This document shows, in pieces, positions 8,224-16,769 of a stretch of 64,000 bases of DNA; positions within the stretch are counted from its first letter, which is position 1; every line of letters begins with the position of its first letter. The stretch spans positions 1 through 64,000 of the forward strand of contig NZ_JAAGBB010000011.1 in the NCBI RefSeq assembly GCF_018129085.1. The letters are read 5' to 3'. Source of the DNA: Plastoroseomonas hellenica. GTDB taxonomy: Bacteria; Pseudomonadota; Alphaproteobacteria; Acetobacterales; Acetobacteraceae. The notes under the pieces were generated by a model, which did no database searches, was not told the DNA's origin, and was given only the letters and a program-made list of their open reading frames with translations. The translations under genes were made by a program, and so were the position numbers.

Positions 8224-9126
8224 TCACGCCGCCGGATGCACCGCCTTCCAATGCCGCGCGATGTCGATGCGCCGCGCGATCCAGACATCGGGGCGCGCGG
8301 CGAGCCAGTCGAGCAGCTTCGCCAGTCCCGCGGCGCGGCCGGGATGGCCGATGATGCGGTTGTGTAGGCCGAAGCTCAGCATGCGCGGCGGATCCTCCCG
8401 CACCACGCATTCGACGGCATTGCGCATATAGGTGAAGTACTCATCGCCGCTGGTCATGCCCTGGCGCGCGAAGCGGACGTCGTTGTGAACCAGGGAGTAG
8501 GGCAGCACGAGCTGGTCCCGCGCACCGACCTTCACCCAATAGGGCAGCTCGTCGTCATAGGCGTCGCTGTCGTATTCGTAGCCGGCATCGAGCAGCAGGC
8601 GGCGCGTGGCGAGCGTCGGCGCATAGCGCGTGTACCAGCCGGCGGGCGGCGTGCCGATGCAGCGCCCGATGGCGGCGGTGGCGTCGGCGATGCGCTGACG
8701 CTCCGTCGCCTCGTCCATGCCGGCATGGATCTCCCATTTCCAGCCATGGCCGGCGACGTCCCAGCCGGCCTCGGCCATCGCCGCGCAGGCCTCGGGATTG
8801 CGCTCCAGCGCGCGCGCCACCGCGAAGACGGTGCAAGGCAGGCCACGCCGCGTGAACATGCGGTGCAGGCGCCAGAAGCCGGCGCGGCTGCCATAGAGAA
8901 ACATGCTCTCGGCGGCGAGGTCCCGCCCCTTCACCGGTGCGGTGCTGCCCTCGGTCAGCGCATTCTCGGAATGCGGGTCGCCGTCGGGCACCGCCGCCTC
9001 GCCCCCCTCCTCGTAGTTGATGACGAAGTTCACCGCGACATGGGCGCCGCCCGGCCAACGCGGATCGGGCGGATTGCGGCCATAGCCCACGAAGTCGCGG
9101 GCGCGGCCGACATCCTGGTCGGTCAT
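8224..9126 (-). CDS. PuuE-type allantoinase / polysaccharide deacetylase family protein
   Basis: A 300-residue NodB-fold protein. The N-terminus RDFVGYGRNPPDPRWPGGAHVAVNFVINYEEGGE is the known signature of PuuE, a metal-independent allantoinase that opens allantoin to allantoate in purine breakdown. GWDVAGHGWKWE occupies the place of the deacetylase metal site. The ATG overlaps the stop of the upstream deacetylase gene by 4 nt (ATGA), so the two are translationally coupled. Enzymes of this subgroup also act on other amides, so the exact substrate is inferred. Confidence 0.8.
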   Translation of the reverse strand: MTDQDVGRARDFVGYGRNPPDPRWPGGAHVAVNFVINYEEGGEAAVPDGDPHSENALTEGSTAPVKGRDLAAESMFLYGSRAGFWRLHRMFTRRGLPCTVFAVARALERNPEACAAMAEAGWDVAGHGWKWEIHAGMDEATERQRIADATAAIGRCIGTPPAGWYTRYAPTLATRRLLLDAGYEYDSDAYDDELPYWVKVGARDQLVLPYSLVHNDVRFARQGMTSGDEYFTYMRNAVECVVREDPPRMLSFGLHNRIIGHPGRAAGLAKLLDWLAARPDVWIARRIDIARHWKAVHPAA

Positions 9127-10028
9127 GGCAGCAGCTCCGATCCGGGAACGACGCCCTTGGGCAGCTCCGCGGCATAGCGGGCGATCTCCCCGGGCCGGGC
9201 CAGCCAGAGCTTCGCCCGCTGGTCCAGGATGCGCGCGAGCGCGTCACGGAACGGCTTCAGGCGAGAAGGTTGACCGATGATGAAGGGGTGCAGCACGATC
9301 GAGCAGACCAGCGGCCGCTTCGCCGACTGCGCCAGCATCATCGCAAACTGGTCCTCGATGAACTCCGCGAACTGGCGGCCGGTGTGATGGCGCGCGATCA
9401 TCGCCGGGCTGTCGTTCACCTCGACCGAATAGGGGACCGACAGGATCGGGCCGGCGCGCGTCGCCATCCAGAAGGGCTGGTCGTCGGCCGGCCAGTCCAT
9501 GACGTAATCGAAGCCCTCCTCCTTCAGCAGGTCGAGGGTGACAGTGGATTGCGCGATATAGGGGCCAAGCCAGCCCTTGGGCGAGGTGCCGGCATGGCGT
9601 GCGAGCACGTCGCGGCTCTCGGCGATCAGCCGCCGCTCATCCTCTTCCCACAGCCCGTCCTGGCGCTCGGAATTGCTGCGGCCATGACCGATGAACTCGT
9701 CGCCGCGGGCCCTGAGCGCCGGTGCGATCTCCGGGCAGGCTTCCAGCACCGCGGCATTGACGTTGTGCGCGGAAGGGACGCCGAGCTCGTCCAGCACCTC
9801 CAGCATGTTCCAAAGGCCGACGCGATTGCCGTAGTCGCGCCAGGCATAGGGCCGCTGGTTCTGCACGGCGGAGAGCCCGGTGCTGTCGCTGCCGAGCCCC
9901 GCGCGATAAGCGAAATGCTCGATGTTGTTGCAGATGGTCAGCGCGAGGCGCGTGCCGTTCGGCCATTCATAGGTGGGACGATCCTTGATCGCGCTATGCG
10001 CGTAGCGCCCATGCCGCGGCAGCTTCAT
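9123..10028 (-). CDS. Polysaccharide deacetylase family protein, PuuE paralogue
   Basis: A 301-residue NodB-fold protein distantly similar to its downstream neighbour. DEFIGHGRSNSERQDGL contains the His-Gly-x-Ser motif that replaces the metal-binding HxxxH of true deacetylases, and LHPFIIGQPSRLKPF is the conserved C-terminal His segment. GGGAGGGACAGG precedes the ATG at 10028. First gene of a two-gene unit with the PuuE-type protein. A role in ureide or amide hydrolysis is inferred from family and pairing. Confidence 0.72.
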   Translation of the reverse strand: MKLPRHGRYAHSAIKDRPTYEWPNGTRLALTICNNIEHFAYRAGLGSDSTGLSAVQNQRPYAWRDYGNRVGLWNMLEVLDELGVPSAHNVNAAVLEACPEIAPALRARGDEFIGHGRSNSERQDGLWEEDERRLIAESRDVLARHAGTSPKGWLGPYIAQSTVTLDLLKEEGFDYVMDWPADDQPFWMATRAGPILSVPYSVEVNDSPAMIARHHTGRQFAEFIEDQFAMMLAQSAKRPLVCSIVLHPFIIGQPSRLKPFRDALARILDQRAKLWLARPGEIARYAAELPKGVVPGSELLP

Positions 10029-10099
10029 CCTGTCCCTCCCGTCATCGCCGCGGACTCTCGGCCCGTCCGCGGCGATGCGTCAATTGCCCGCGGTATGAC

Positions 10100-10121
10100 G
10101 CGCCGGCGATCCGGCCGGCGC
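10100..10121 (-). terminator. Hairpin downstream of the frameshifted Bug gene
   Basis: GCGCCGGC (10100-10107) and GCCGGCGC (10114-10121) form a perfect 8-bp stem with the loop GATCCG. It sits two bases past the stop codon of the minus-strand gene at 10124 and before the next minus-strand gene. No U-run is visible. Confidence 0.5.
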
Positions 10122-10123
10122 TA

Positions 10124-11112
10124 TCAGTTCGCGGTGATGCCCGTGGCGCGCACGATCGGCGTCCAGCGGTCGAATTCCCGGCGCACGAAGGCATCGGTAT
10201 CGGCGGGCGACATCCAGATCGGTTCGGAGGCGATATCCGCGAGCCGCGCCTTGATGGCCGGCAGTTCCATGATCTCGCGGGAGGCGGCGGCGAGCCGGTC
10301 GAGCACCGGCTGCGGCGTGCCGCGCGGCGCGAACAGACCGGTCCAGGAGCGCACGGAATAGCCGGGCACGCCCTGCTCCGCGACGGTCGGGATATCCTGG
10401 CGGAAGCTGACCCGCGTCTCCGTGCAGACGCCGAGGATGCGGACACGGCCGTCGCTTGCGGGGCCGACCAGGGTCGGCAGGTTCATCACCGCCATCGGGA
10501 TGGTGCCGGCGACCAGGTCGGTGATGGCCGCCCCGCCGCCGCGATACGGCACATGGGTCAGGTCGGTGTTGGTCATCATCCGAAACAGCTCGCCGCCGAG
10601 GTGGTTGCTGCTGCCGGTGCCGGAACTACCGAAGGACAGGCCCCCCTGCGTCGCGCGGATCTTCGCCAACAGTTCCTGGATATTGTTCACGCCGAGCGAG
10701 GGATTCACGGCAATCGCGTTCGGTACATCGACCCACATCGCGATGCCGGAGAAGGCCTGGCGCGGGTCGTAGCCGAGATCGGGTGAGATCAGGGCATGGA
10801 AGACGTGGTTCGAGGCCGAGGAGACCAGCAGTTGGTGGCCGTCCGGCCGCGCGCGTGACACCAGGCCCATGCCGATGGCGCCGCCGCCGCCGGCCCGGTT
10901 CTCGATCACGAATTGCTGCCCGAAACGCTCGGAGAGATGCGGCGCGAGCAGGCGCGCGACGACGTCGTTCGAGCCGCCTGGCGCCCAGGGCACGATCAGC
11001 GAGATCGGACGCGTGGGCCAGTCGGCGCCCTGAGCCCGGACGCCGCGGGCGAAGAAGGGCGTGGCAAGCGCCCACCGAGCATGGCGCGCCGCGGGAGCCT
11101 GGTCTGGGTCAT
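10124..11112 (-). pseudogene. Bug/TctC-family receptor with a frameshift in the signal peptide
   Basis: The mature part is intact and typical: WPTRPISLIVPWAPGGSNDVVAR, VIENRAGGGGAIG and HVPYRGGGAAITDLVAG. The ATG at 11110-11112 with GGGAG upstream starts MTQTRLPRRAML, but after about 13 codons the frame is lost. The rest of the signal peptide (ALATPFFARGVRAQ) is in another frame. Restoring one G near 11071-11073 gives one continuous reading frame with a normal signal peptide. No start codon exists in the frame of the mature protein near the export signal. It is either a recently inactivated gene or a base-call error in a short homopolymer. Confidence 0.7.
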
Positions 11113-11257
11113 GGGCTTCACTCCCGGAAAAGATGACTTGCCATCCTATAGCGCGGCCGGGCCCGTTGCGGAACGGCACCAGACAGGCCCTTGGCCGATG
11201 CGCATCCCCGGCGGAGACTACGCCTGATCCCAGGTCAGGTTGAGGAGCCTTCCCGCC

Positions 11258-11386
11258 ATGCGTCTCGTCATCGCCGCGATCGAGAACGCCGTCGTCTGCG
11301 CGGTCAGCGCCGGCGAGACCACGCGCGATGTCGGCGGCCGCCTCGGCACCCGCGAGACCGGACGCGCGATGGCGGCACACGTTTGA
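11258..11386 (+). pseudogene. C-terminal relic of an isopropylmalate/tartrate dehydrogenase-family gene
   Basis: A 42-codon stretch encodes IAAIENAVVCAVSAG followed by TTRDVGGRLGTRETGRAM. This matches the C-terminal end of decarboxylating beta-hydroxyacid dehydrogenases (LeuB, TtuC/DmlA), where a helix is followed by T-x-D-[LIV]-GG-x-x-x-T-x-x-[MV]. The rest of the roughly 350-residue enzyme is missing and an in-frame stop lies just upstream. It appears to be the surviving tail of a deleted gene. Confidence 0.5.
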
Positions 11387-11434
11387 GCATATTCGGCTAG
11401 GAAAGGCGCGCCAGCCCGGCTGCAAGGGATCGCC

Positions 11435-12103
11435 ATGCACGAGACGCGCCTTTCCTCTCTCCTCAGCGCGAATGCCGGCTATGTGGACACCGCCGGCTTC
11501 CTGGCCCTGCACGGCCTCTTCACCGCGCATGTCACCGGCAACTTCGTGACCATCGGCGCAGCCCTCGCATTCGGCACTTCGGGCATCATCGCCAAGCTCG
11601 CGGCGCTGCCGGTGTTCTGCCTGGTCATCGCCCTGGTACGCCTCGCGGGCGTCGCGCTGGCCCGCCGGGGCCGACGCGAGTTGCCGGTGCTGCTCGGCAC
11701 CAAGGTCCTGCTGCTGCTCGCGGGCGGCATCCTCGCCGCGGCCTTCGGCCCCTTCGCCGATGGCGATCATTGGCAGGCGATCCTCACCGGCATGGTCCTG
11801 GTCGCCGCCATGGCGGTGCAGAACGGGGTGCATCGCATCCATCTCGGCAGCATGCCGCCGACCACGCTGATGACCGGCAGCACCACGCAGATCGTCATCG
11901 ATGCCGTCGATCTCGTGCGTGGCCTGCCCGAGGACGAGAAACTCGCGGCGCGGCGCCGCATCGGCCAGCTGGCCAACAGCGTGCTCTGCTTCGCTGCCGG
12001 CTGCGCGGCCGCGGCGCTGCTCTTCTACGTCGCGGGCACCTGGTGCTTCCTGCTGCCGCCCCTGCTCGGGCTGGCGACCGCGCGGCTCGCCACGGCTCAG
12101 TAA
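11435..12103 (+). CDS. DUF1275 (YoaK-type) membrane protein
   Basis: A 222-residue protein with about six hydrophobic segments. The start LLSANAGYVDTAGFLALHGLFTAHVTGNFV is the family signature, in which the GYVDT and HVTGN motifs are conserved. NGVHRIHLGSMPPTTLMTGSTTQI is the second conserved block. The family is widespread in the inner membrane and its function is not established. It starts at ATG 11435, just after the dehydrogenase relic, and seems to be monocistronic. Confidence 0.85.
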   Translation: MHETRLSSLLSANAGYVDTAGFLALHGLFTAHVTGNFVTIGAALAFGTSGIIAKLAALPVFCLVIALVRLAGVALARRGRRELPVLLGTKVLLLLAGGILAAAFGPFADGDHWQAILTGMVLVAAMAVQNGVHRIHLGSMPPTTLMTGSTTQIVIDAVDLVRGLPEDEKLAARRRIGQLANSVLCFAAGCAAAALLFYVAGTWCFLLPPLLGLATARLATAQ

Positions 12104-12244
12104 GCCGGCTCGCCCATCTGCGGGGCCGCGATCCCGGCTGTATCCAGGCATGCCATCGGGGCGATCGCCCGCCGCTTATGCACGGCCTCCCTTGCTTGGC
12201 GCGCAAACAAGCAGGTGCCGGCCGGGCGGTCGGGATGCCGCGCC

Positions 12245-12267
12245 GAGAGTGTTGCGCCGACACTCTC
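12245..12267. promoter_or_regulatory. Dyad in the leader of the family-5 binding-protein gene
   Basis: GAGAGTGT (12245-12252) and ACACTCTC (12260-12267) are perfect complements separated by 7 nt. It lies about 65 bp before the ATG of the downstream binding-protein gene, in a 228-bp gap that also holds a weaker dyad TGCTTG/CAAGCA (12193-12213). Position fits an operator or leader hairpin; no known riboswitch core was recognised. Confidence 0.4.
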
Positions 12268-12331
12268 CGCTTTGCTTGGATGCCCCCGGGAGACTTGCCA
12301 GCCTCGGCCCGCCTGACACATGGGGTAGCCG

Positions 12332-13918
12332 ATGACCTTCAAACGACGTGATCTGATGCTGGGTGCCGCGGCACTCGGCCTCGCCCGGCCTGCGCTGGCG
12401 CAGCCGGCGGCGGCACGCGTGCTGAGATACGTGCCGCAGACCGATCTCACGGTGATCGATCCGGTCGTCACCACCGCCTATATCACGCGCCATCACGCGC
12501 TGATGGTTTATGACCAGCTCTACGGCATGGACAGCCGGCTGCAGCCGCAGCCGCAGATGGTCGAAGGCCATACGGTCGACGAGGACGGCAAGCTCTGGAG
12601 CTTCCGCCTGCGCGACGGCCTGCTGTTCCATGATGGGGAACCGGTGCGCGGCCGGGACTGCATCGCCTCAATCCGCCGCTGGGCGCAGCGCGATGCGCTC
12701 GGTCAGGTGCTGATGAGCCGCGTTGCGGAGATGGCGGCGCCGGACGACCGCAGCTTCACCATCCGCCTGCAGCGCCCCTTCGGCCCGATGCTGGAGACGC
12801 TGGCCAAGATCGGCCCTTCCGCCCTCTTCATCATGCCGGAGCGCATCGCAGCCGCCGACCCCAGCCGTCCCATCACCGAGACCATCGGCAGCGGCCCCTT
12901 CCGCTTCCTGCCCAATGAGCGTGTGGTCGGCGCCCGCGTGGCCTATGAGCGCAACCCGGCCTACCGCCCCCGCGAAGGCGGCGAAGCCGATTGGGCCGCC
13001 GGCCCCAAGCGCGTGCATTTCGACCGCGTCGAATGGACCGTCATGCCCGACCCCGGCACCGCCGCTGCCGCGCTGCGCAACGGTGAGGTCGACTGGTGGG
13101 AGAACCCGCCGAACGACCTGCTGCCGGCGCTCGCGCGCTCCCGCGAGGTGATCGTGCAACGCGCGAGCCCACTCGGCACCTTCGGCACCGGCGTGTTCAA
13201 TTGCCTGCATCCCCCCTTCGACAAGCCGGCCGTCCGCCGCGCCGTGCTGCGGGCGATGAGCCAGGCGGATTTCATGACCGCCGGTGCCGGTGTCGACCCC
13301 GCACTCTGGCGCGCCGGCGTCGGCGTCTTCACCCCTGAAACACCACTGGCCAACGATGCCGGGATCGAGGCGATCACCGGGCCGCGGGACATCGAACGCT
13401 CCCGTCGCGAATTGCGGGAGGCGGGCTACAATGGCGAACGCGTGGTGCTGATGGCGCCGACCGACCAGGCGGTGCTGGCCGCACTCGGGGAGGTCGGGCG
13501 CGACCTGCTGGTGCGGCTCGGCATGAATGTGGACTACGTCGTGTCCGACTGGGGCACGCTGGTGCAGCGCCGCGCCAAGAAGGATCCGCCGGAGCAGGGC
13601 GGCTGGAACATGTTCCACACCACCTGGAACGGGCTCGATGGCATCAACCCCGGCGTCATGCAGTTCCTGCGTGCCAATGGCGAAGGCGCCTGGTTCGGCT
13701 GGCCGACGGTTCCCGCCCTGGACTCGGCCCGTGCCGAATGGTTCGACGCGCCCGACATGGCCGCGCAGCGCGGCATCGCCGAGCGTGTCCAGCGGCTGGT
13801 CTTGGAGGAAGCGCCCTACCTGCCGACCGGCCAGTATTTCGGCTCCACCGCCTGGCGGCGCGGCATCACCGGCGCGATCCCCGCGATCTACGCCTTCTGG
13901 AACGTCCGGCGCGGCTGA
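12332..13918 (+). CDS. ABC transporter substrate-binding protein, family 5 (peptide/nickel/opine type)
   Basis: A 528-residue periplasmic protein. The signal peptide begins MTFKRRDLMLG, twin-arginine-like, and ends LAQPA. The family-5 core is visible in LWSFRLRDGLLFHDGEPVRGRDCIASIRRW and GSGPFRF. Proteins of this type bind oligopeptides, opines, glutathione or metal chelates; the ligand is not readable. No permease or ATPase genes of a Dpp/Opp set are adjacent, since the downstream livH belongs to another transporter class, so it must work with partners elsewhere. Confidence 0.85.
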   Translation: MTFKRRDLMLGAAALGLARPALAQPAAARVLRYVPQTDLTVIDPVVTTAYITRHHALMVYDQLYGMDSRLQPQPQMVEGHTVDEDGKLWSFRLRDGLLFHDGEPVRGRDCIASIRRWAQRDALGQVLMSRVAEMAAPDDRSFTIRLQRPFGPMLETLAKIGPSALFIMPERIAAADPSRPITETIGSGPFRFLPNERVVGARVAYERNPAYRPREGGEADWAAGPKRVHFDRVEWTVMPDPGTAAAALRNGEVDWWENPPNDLLPALARSREVIVQRASPLGTFGTGVFNCLHPPFDKPAVRRAVLRAMSQADFMTAGAGVDPALWRAGVGVFTPETPLANDAGIEAITGPRDIERSRRELREAGYNGERVVLMAPTDQAVLAALGEVGRDLLVRLGMNVDYVVSDWGTLVQRRAKKDPPEQGGWNMFHTTWNGLDGINPGVMQFLRANGEGAWFGWPTVPALDSARAEWFDAPDMAAQRGIAERVQRLVLEEAPYLPTGQYFGSTAWRRGITGAIPAIYAFWNVRRG

Positions 13919-14043
13919 GGCGAGATGCCTGCGGGACCTGCGCCGGCGGCGCGGATCCCGAATCGCGAAGGCGCCGTTTCAGCTTTCGCCGGCCCGGCGG
14001 GGCGCGATAGGGTCGGCTTATCGAATCACAAGGGGGACGCGCG

Positions 14044-14958
<915 letters not shown>

Positions 14959-15136
14959 GCGCATCCGATGACCGGAGGGCCGCTAGGCCCGAAGGTCTGA
15001 ATCGGATGCGCCAACCAACCGCGCATCCGATGACCGGAGGGCCGCTTGGCCCGAAGGTCTGAATCGGATGCGCCCAACCAACCGCGCATCCGATGACCGG
15101 AGGGCCGCTAGGCCCGAAGGTCTGAATCGGATGCGC
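14959..15136. repeat. Three tandem copies of the stop-adjacent nested-hairpin repeat
   Basis: Copies at 14959-15011, 15021-15073 and 15084-15136. Each has arm GCGCATCCGAT, a 31-nt core ending in TGA, and arm ATCGGATGCGC. The core contains GGGCC/GGCCC with a 4-nt loop (GCTA in copies 1 and 3, GCTT in copy 2). Spacers of 9-10 nt read CAACCAACC or similar. The first arm begins at the base after the livH stop, and the array ends 6 nt before the stop of the convergent mipA-like gene. Near identity implies recent duplication. A role in bidirectional termination or mRNA end protection is inferred. Confidence 0.85.
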
Positions 15137-15142
15137 CAGATG

Positions 15143-15964
15143 CTAAAACCGATAGGAGACGCCGAGCATCCCGAAGGGCTGCGTCTCGCGCTGGGTGATC
15201 GGGCTGTCGGCGGCGTCGCCCAGCAGATGCGTCACGCCGATCGTCGCGGAGATGTCCCAGGAGGTGGAGATCGCGTAGCGGCCGGTCAGGCTGGCGTTGA
15301 CATTGCGGAAGCCAGAGCCCGGCCGGAAGGTCGGCAGGCCCGAGCGCCGCGACTGGAGATCGTCGATGCCGAACCACAGCCGCTGCTGCTCGCCATCCGC
15401 CCAGACCGCGCCGACCCGGCCGATCAGGGTCAGCGCCGGGGTGATCGGCTGGCGATAGGCGGCGCCGAAGGTGAGCGTGGTGCCCTCCTGCTCCCCGAAA
15501 TAGCGGTCAACCCGGAGCGACAGGTCGACCTGGCCCAGATCGGCGCGGAAAGTCACATAGCCGCGGGCGGCGGCGTCGATGTCGCCGAGCCCGCGCAGCC
15601 GCGCGGACGCATCCTCGTCACGCCCCGGCGCGAAGCCGACGCCACCGGCGATGCTGAACGGCCCGGTCCGCAGCACCACGGCGCCGAGCCCGTCCTGCGT
15701 GCTCAGATAGACCGTGTCGAAGACGGAGAGGCCGGTCCGCCAACGGGCATCGATGATCGGCAAGGGCGAGGCCATGATCGCCTCGGCCCCGGGATAGGCC
15801 GGCGCGAAGCCGACGCCGGCACCGAGCCGCAGGCTGAAGGAGCCCGGCGCCTCCGGCTCCTGCGCGCGCGCCGCCGGCGCGGCCCCCCCGACGGCCATGC
15901 CGGCCAGCACCCCCAGCATGGGGCCGCTGCCCAGGCGGCGGGCGAAGCGCATTGACAAGTTCAT
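15143..15964 (-). CDS. MipA/OmpV-family outer-membrane protein
   Basis: A 273-residue beta-barrel. The signal peptide ends near PAARAQ. Alternating hydrophobic strands with GAGVGFAPAYPGAEAIMASPLPIIDARW are the family signature, and the protein ends in the outer-membrane sorting residue Phe (LGVSYRF). MipA was first described as a scaffold for murein enzymes, while OmpV relatives respond to osmolarity or antimicrobials. It is transcribed away from a two-component system across a short gap containing a 19-bp inverted repeat, an arrangement that suggests direct control by that system. Confidence 0.85.
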   Translation of the reverse strand: MNLSMRFARRLGSGPMLGVLAGMAVGGAAPAARAQEPEAPGSFSLRLGAGVGFAPAYPGAEAIMASPLPIIDARWRTGLSVFDTVYLSTQDGLGAVVLRTGPFSIAGGVGFAPGRDEDASARLRGLGDIDAAARGYVTFRADLGQVDLSLRVDRYFGEQEGTTLTFGAAYRQPITPALTLIGRVGAVWADGEQQRLWFGIDDLQSRRSGLPTFRPGSGFRNVNASLTGRYAISTSWDISATIGVTHLLGDAADSPITQRETQPFGMLGVSYRF

Positions 15965-16013
15965 CCGATTCCGGCTCCCGGCGGTTCAAGTCCGGTGCCC
16001 GGATAGCCATGTT

Positions 16014-16058
16014 GCATTGCCGAAAGCTGACGCCGCTTCCGTCAGCTTTCGGCAATGC
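16014..16058. promoter_or_regulatory. 19-bp perfect inverted repeat between mipA-like gene and two-component system
   Basis: GCATTGCCGAAAGCTGACG (16014-16032) is the exact complement of 16040-16058, separated by 7 nt. The pair lies between the mipA-like start at 15964 and the response-regulator start at 16098. It could be an operator shared by both promoters, or a hairpin in the leader of the regulator mRNA. The 7-nt spacer and 26-bp centre-to-centre distance are compatible with two regulator dimers on one DNA face. Confidence 0.65.
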
Positions 16059-16097
16059 GGAGCCTGGATAGTGGAAGGGGCGCTTCGCGGAGGGGGC

Positions 16098-16769
16098 ATG
16101 CGCATCCTGCTGGTCGAGGACGAGACCGAGTTGGCGGTGGCGCTGCGCGCCGCCCTGACCCGGCGTGGCTTCGTGGTGGATTGGGTGCCCGACCTCGATC
16201 AGGCACGCGCCGCCATTCAGGAAGCGGAGTTCCGTGCCGTGCTGCTCGACCGAAGGCTGCCGGATGGCGACGGGGTGACGCTGCTGCCCGCGATCCGCGC
16301 CCTGCCCGACCCGCCCCCCGTCATCCTGCTGACCGCGCGGGCGCTGATCGCCGAACGCGTCGAAGGTCTGGATGCCGGCGCCGACGACTATCTCGCCAAG
16401 CCCTTCGAGATCGACGAATTACTGGCGCGGCTGCGCGCGGTGTCGCGCCGCCGCGGCAACGGCGCGGTGGAGCCGCTGGCGCTCGGCGCGCTGCGCTTCG
16501 ACCCGGCGCATCGCGAAGCCAGCGTGCACGGCCAGCCGCTGCACCTGCCGCGGCGGGAGCTGGCGCTGCTCGACCTGTTGCTGCGCCGCGCCGGCCGGGT
16601 GGTGCAGCGCGACGCCATCGAGGCGGCGCTGTTCGGCTTCGACGACGCGCCACTGTCGAATACACTCGATGCCCATGTCTCGCGCCTGCGCCGCCGGCTG
16701 ACGGAGAGCGAGGCGGGCGTGGTGATCCACGCCTTGCGCGGCGTCGGCTATCTGGTGAAGGCTGGATGA
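16098..16769 (+). CDS. OmpR-family two-component response regulator
   Basis: A 223-residue regulator. The receiver has the acidic pair VEDE, phospho-acceptor Asp51 (LLDRRLPDGDG), and Lys in YLAKPF. The winged-helix domain follows (about 125-220), with SNTLDAHVSRLRRRL as recognition helix and wing. It resembles the QseB/PmrA/TctD class. The ATG at 16098 has GGAGGGGG upstream. It overlaps the kinase gene by 4 nt (ATGA). The divergent mipA-like gene is the likely target. Confidence 0.9.
   Translation: MRILLVEDETELAVALRAALTRRGFVVDWVPDLDQARAAIQEAEFRAVLLDRRLPDGDGVTLLPAIRALPDPPPVILLTARALIAERVEGLDAGADDYLAKPFEIDELLARLRAVSRRRGNGAVEPLALGALRFDPAHREASVHGQPLHLPRRELALLDLLLRRAGRVVQRDAIEAALFGFDDAPLSNTLDAHVSRLRRRLTESEAGVVIHALRGVGYLVKAG

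Noticed and set aside
10124-12151. A 675-codon minus-strand frame read as one long protein
   Set aside because: Only the part up to about 11070 is a Bug receptor. The remainder is antisense to the DUF1275 gene and the spacer; it appears long only because the signal-peptide frameshift places the mature part in an accidentally open frame.
12104-12331. Riboswitch in the leader of the family-5 binding protein
   Set aside because: Dyads are present but no conserved core of TPP, cobalamin, glycine, SAM or related riboswitches could be found.
14959-15136. CRISPR array
   Set aside because: Three near-identical 53-nt units could suggest one, but the spacers are only 9-10 nt and nearly identical, the units are self-complementary throughout, and no cas gene is present.
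15982-16006. tRNA gene suggested by GGTTCAAGTCCGG
   Set aside because: The T-loop-like word is not flanked by a pairing T-stem, and no acceptor or anticodon stem can be built around it.
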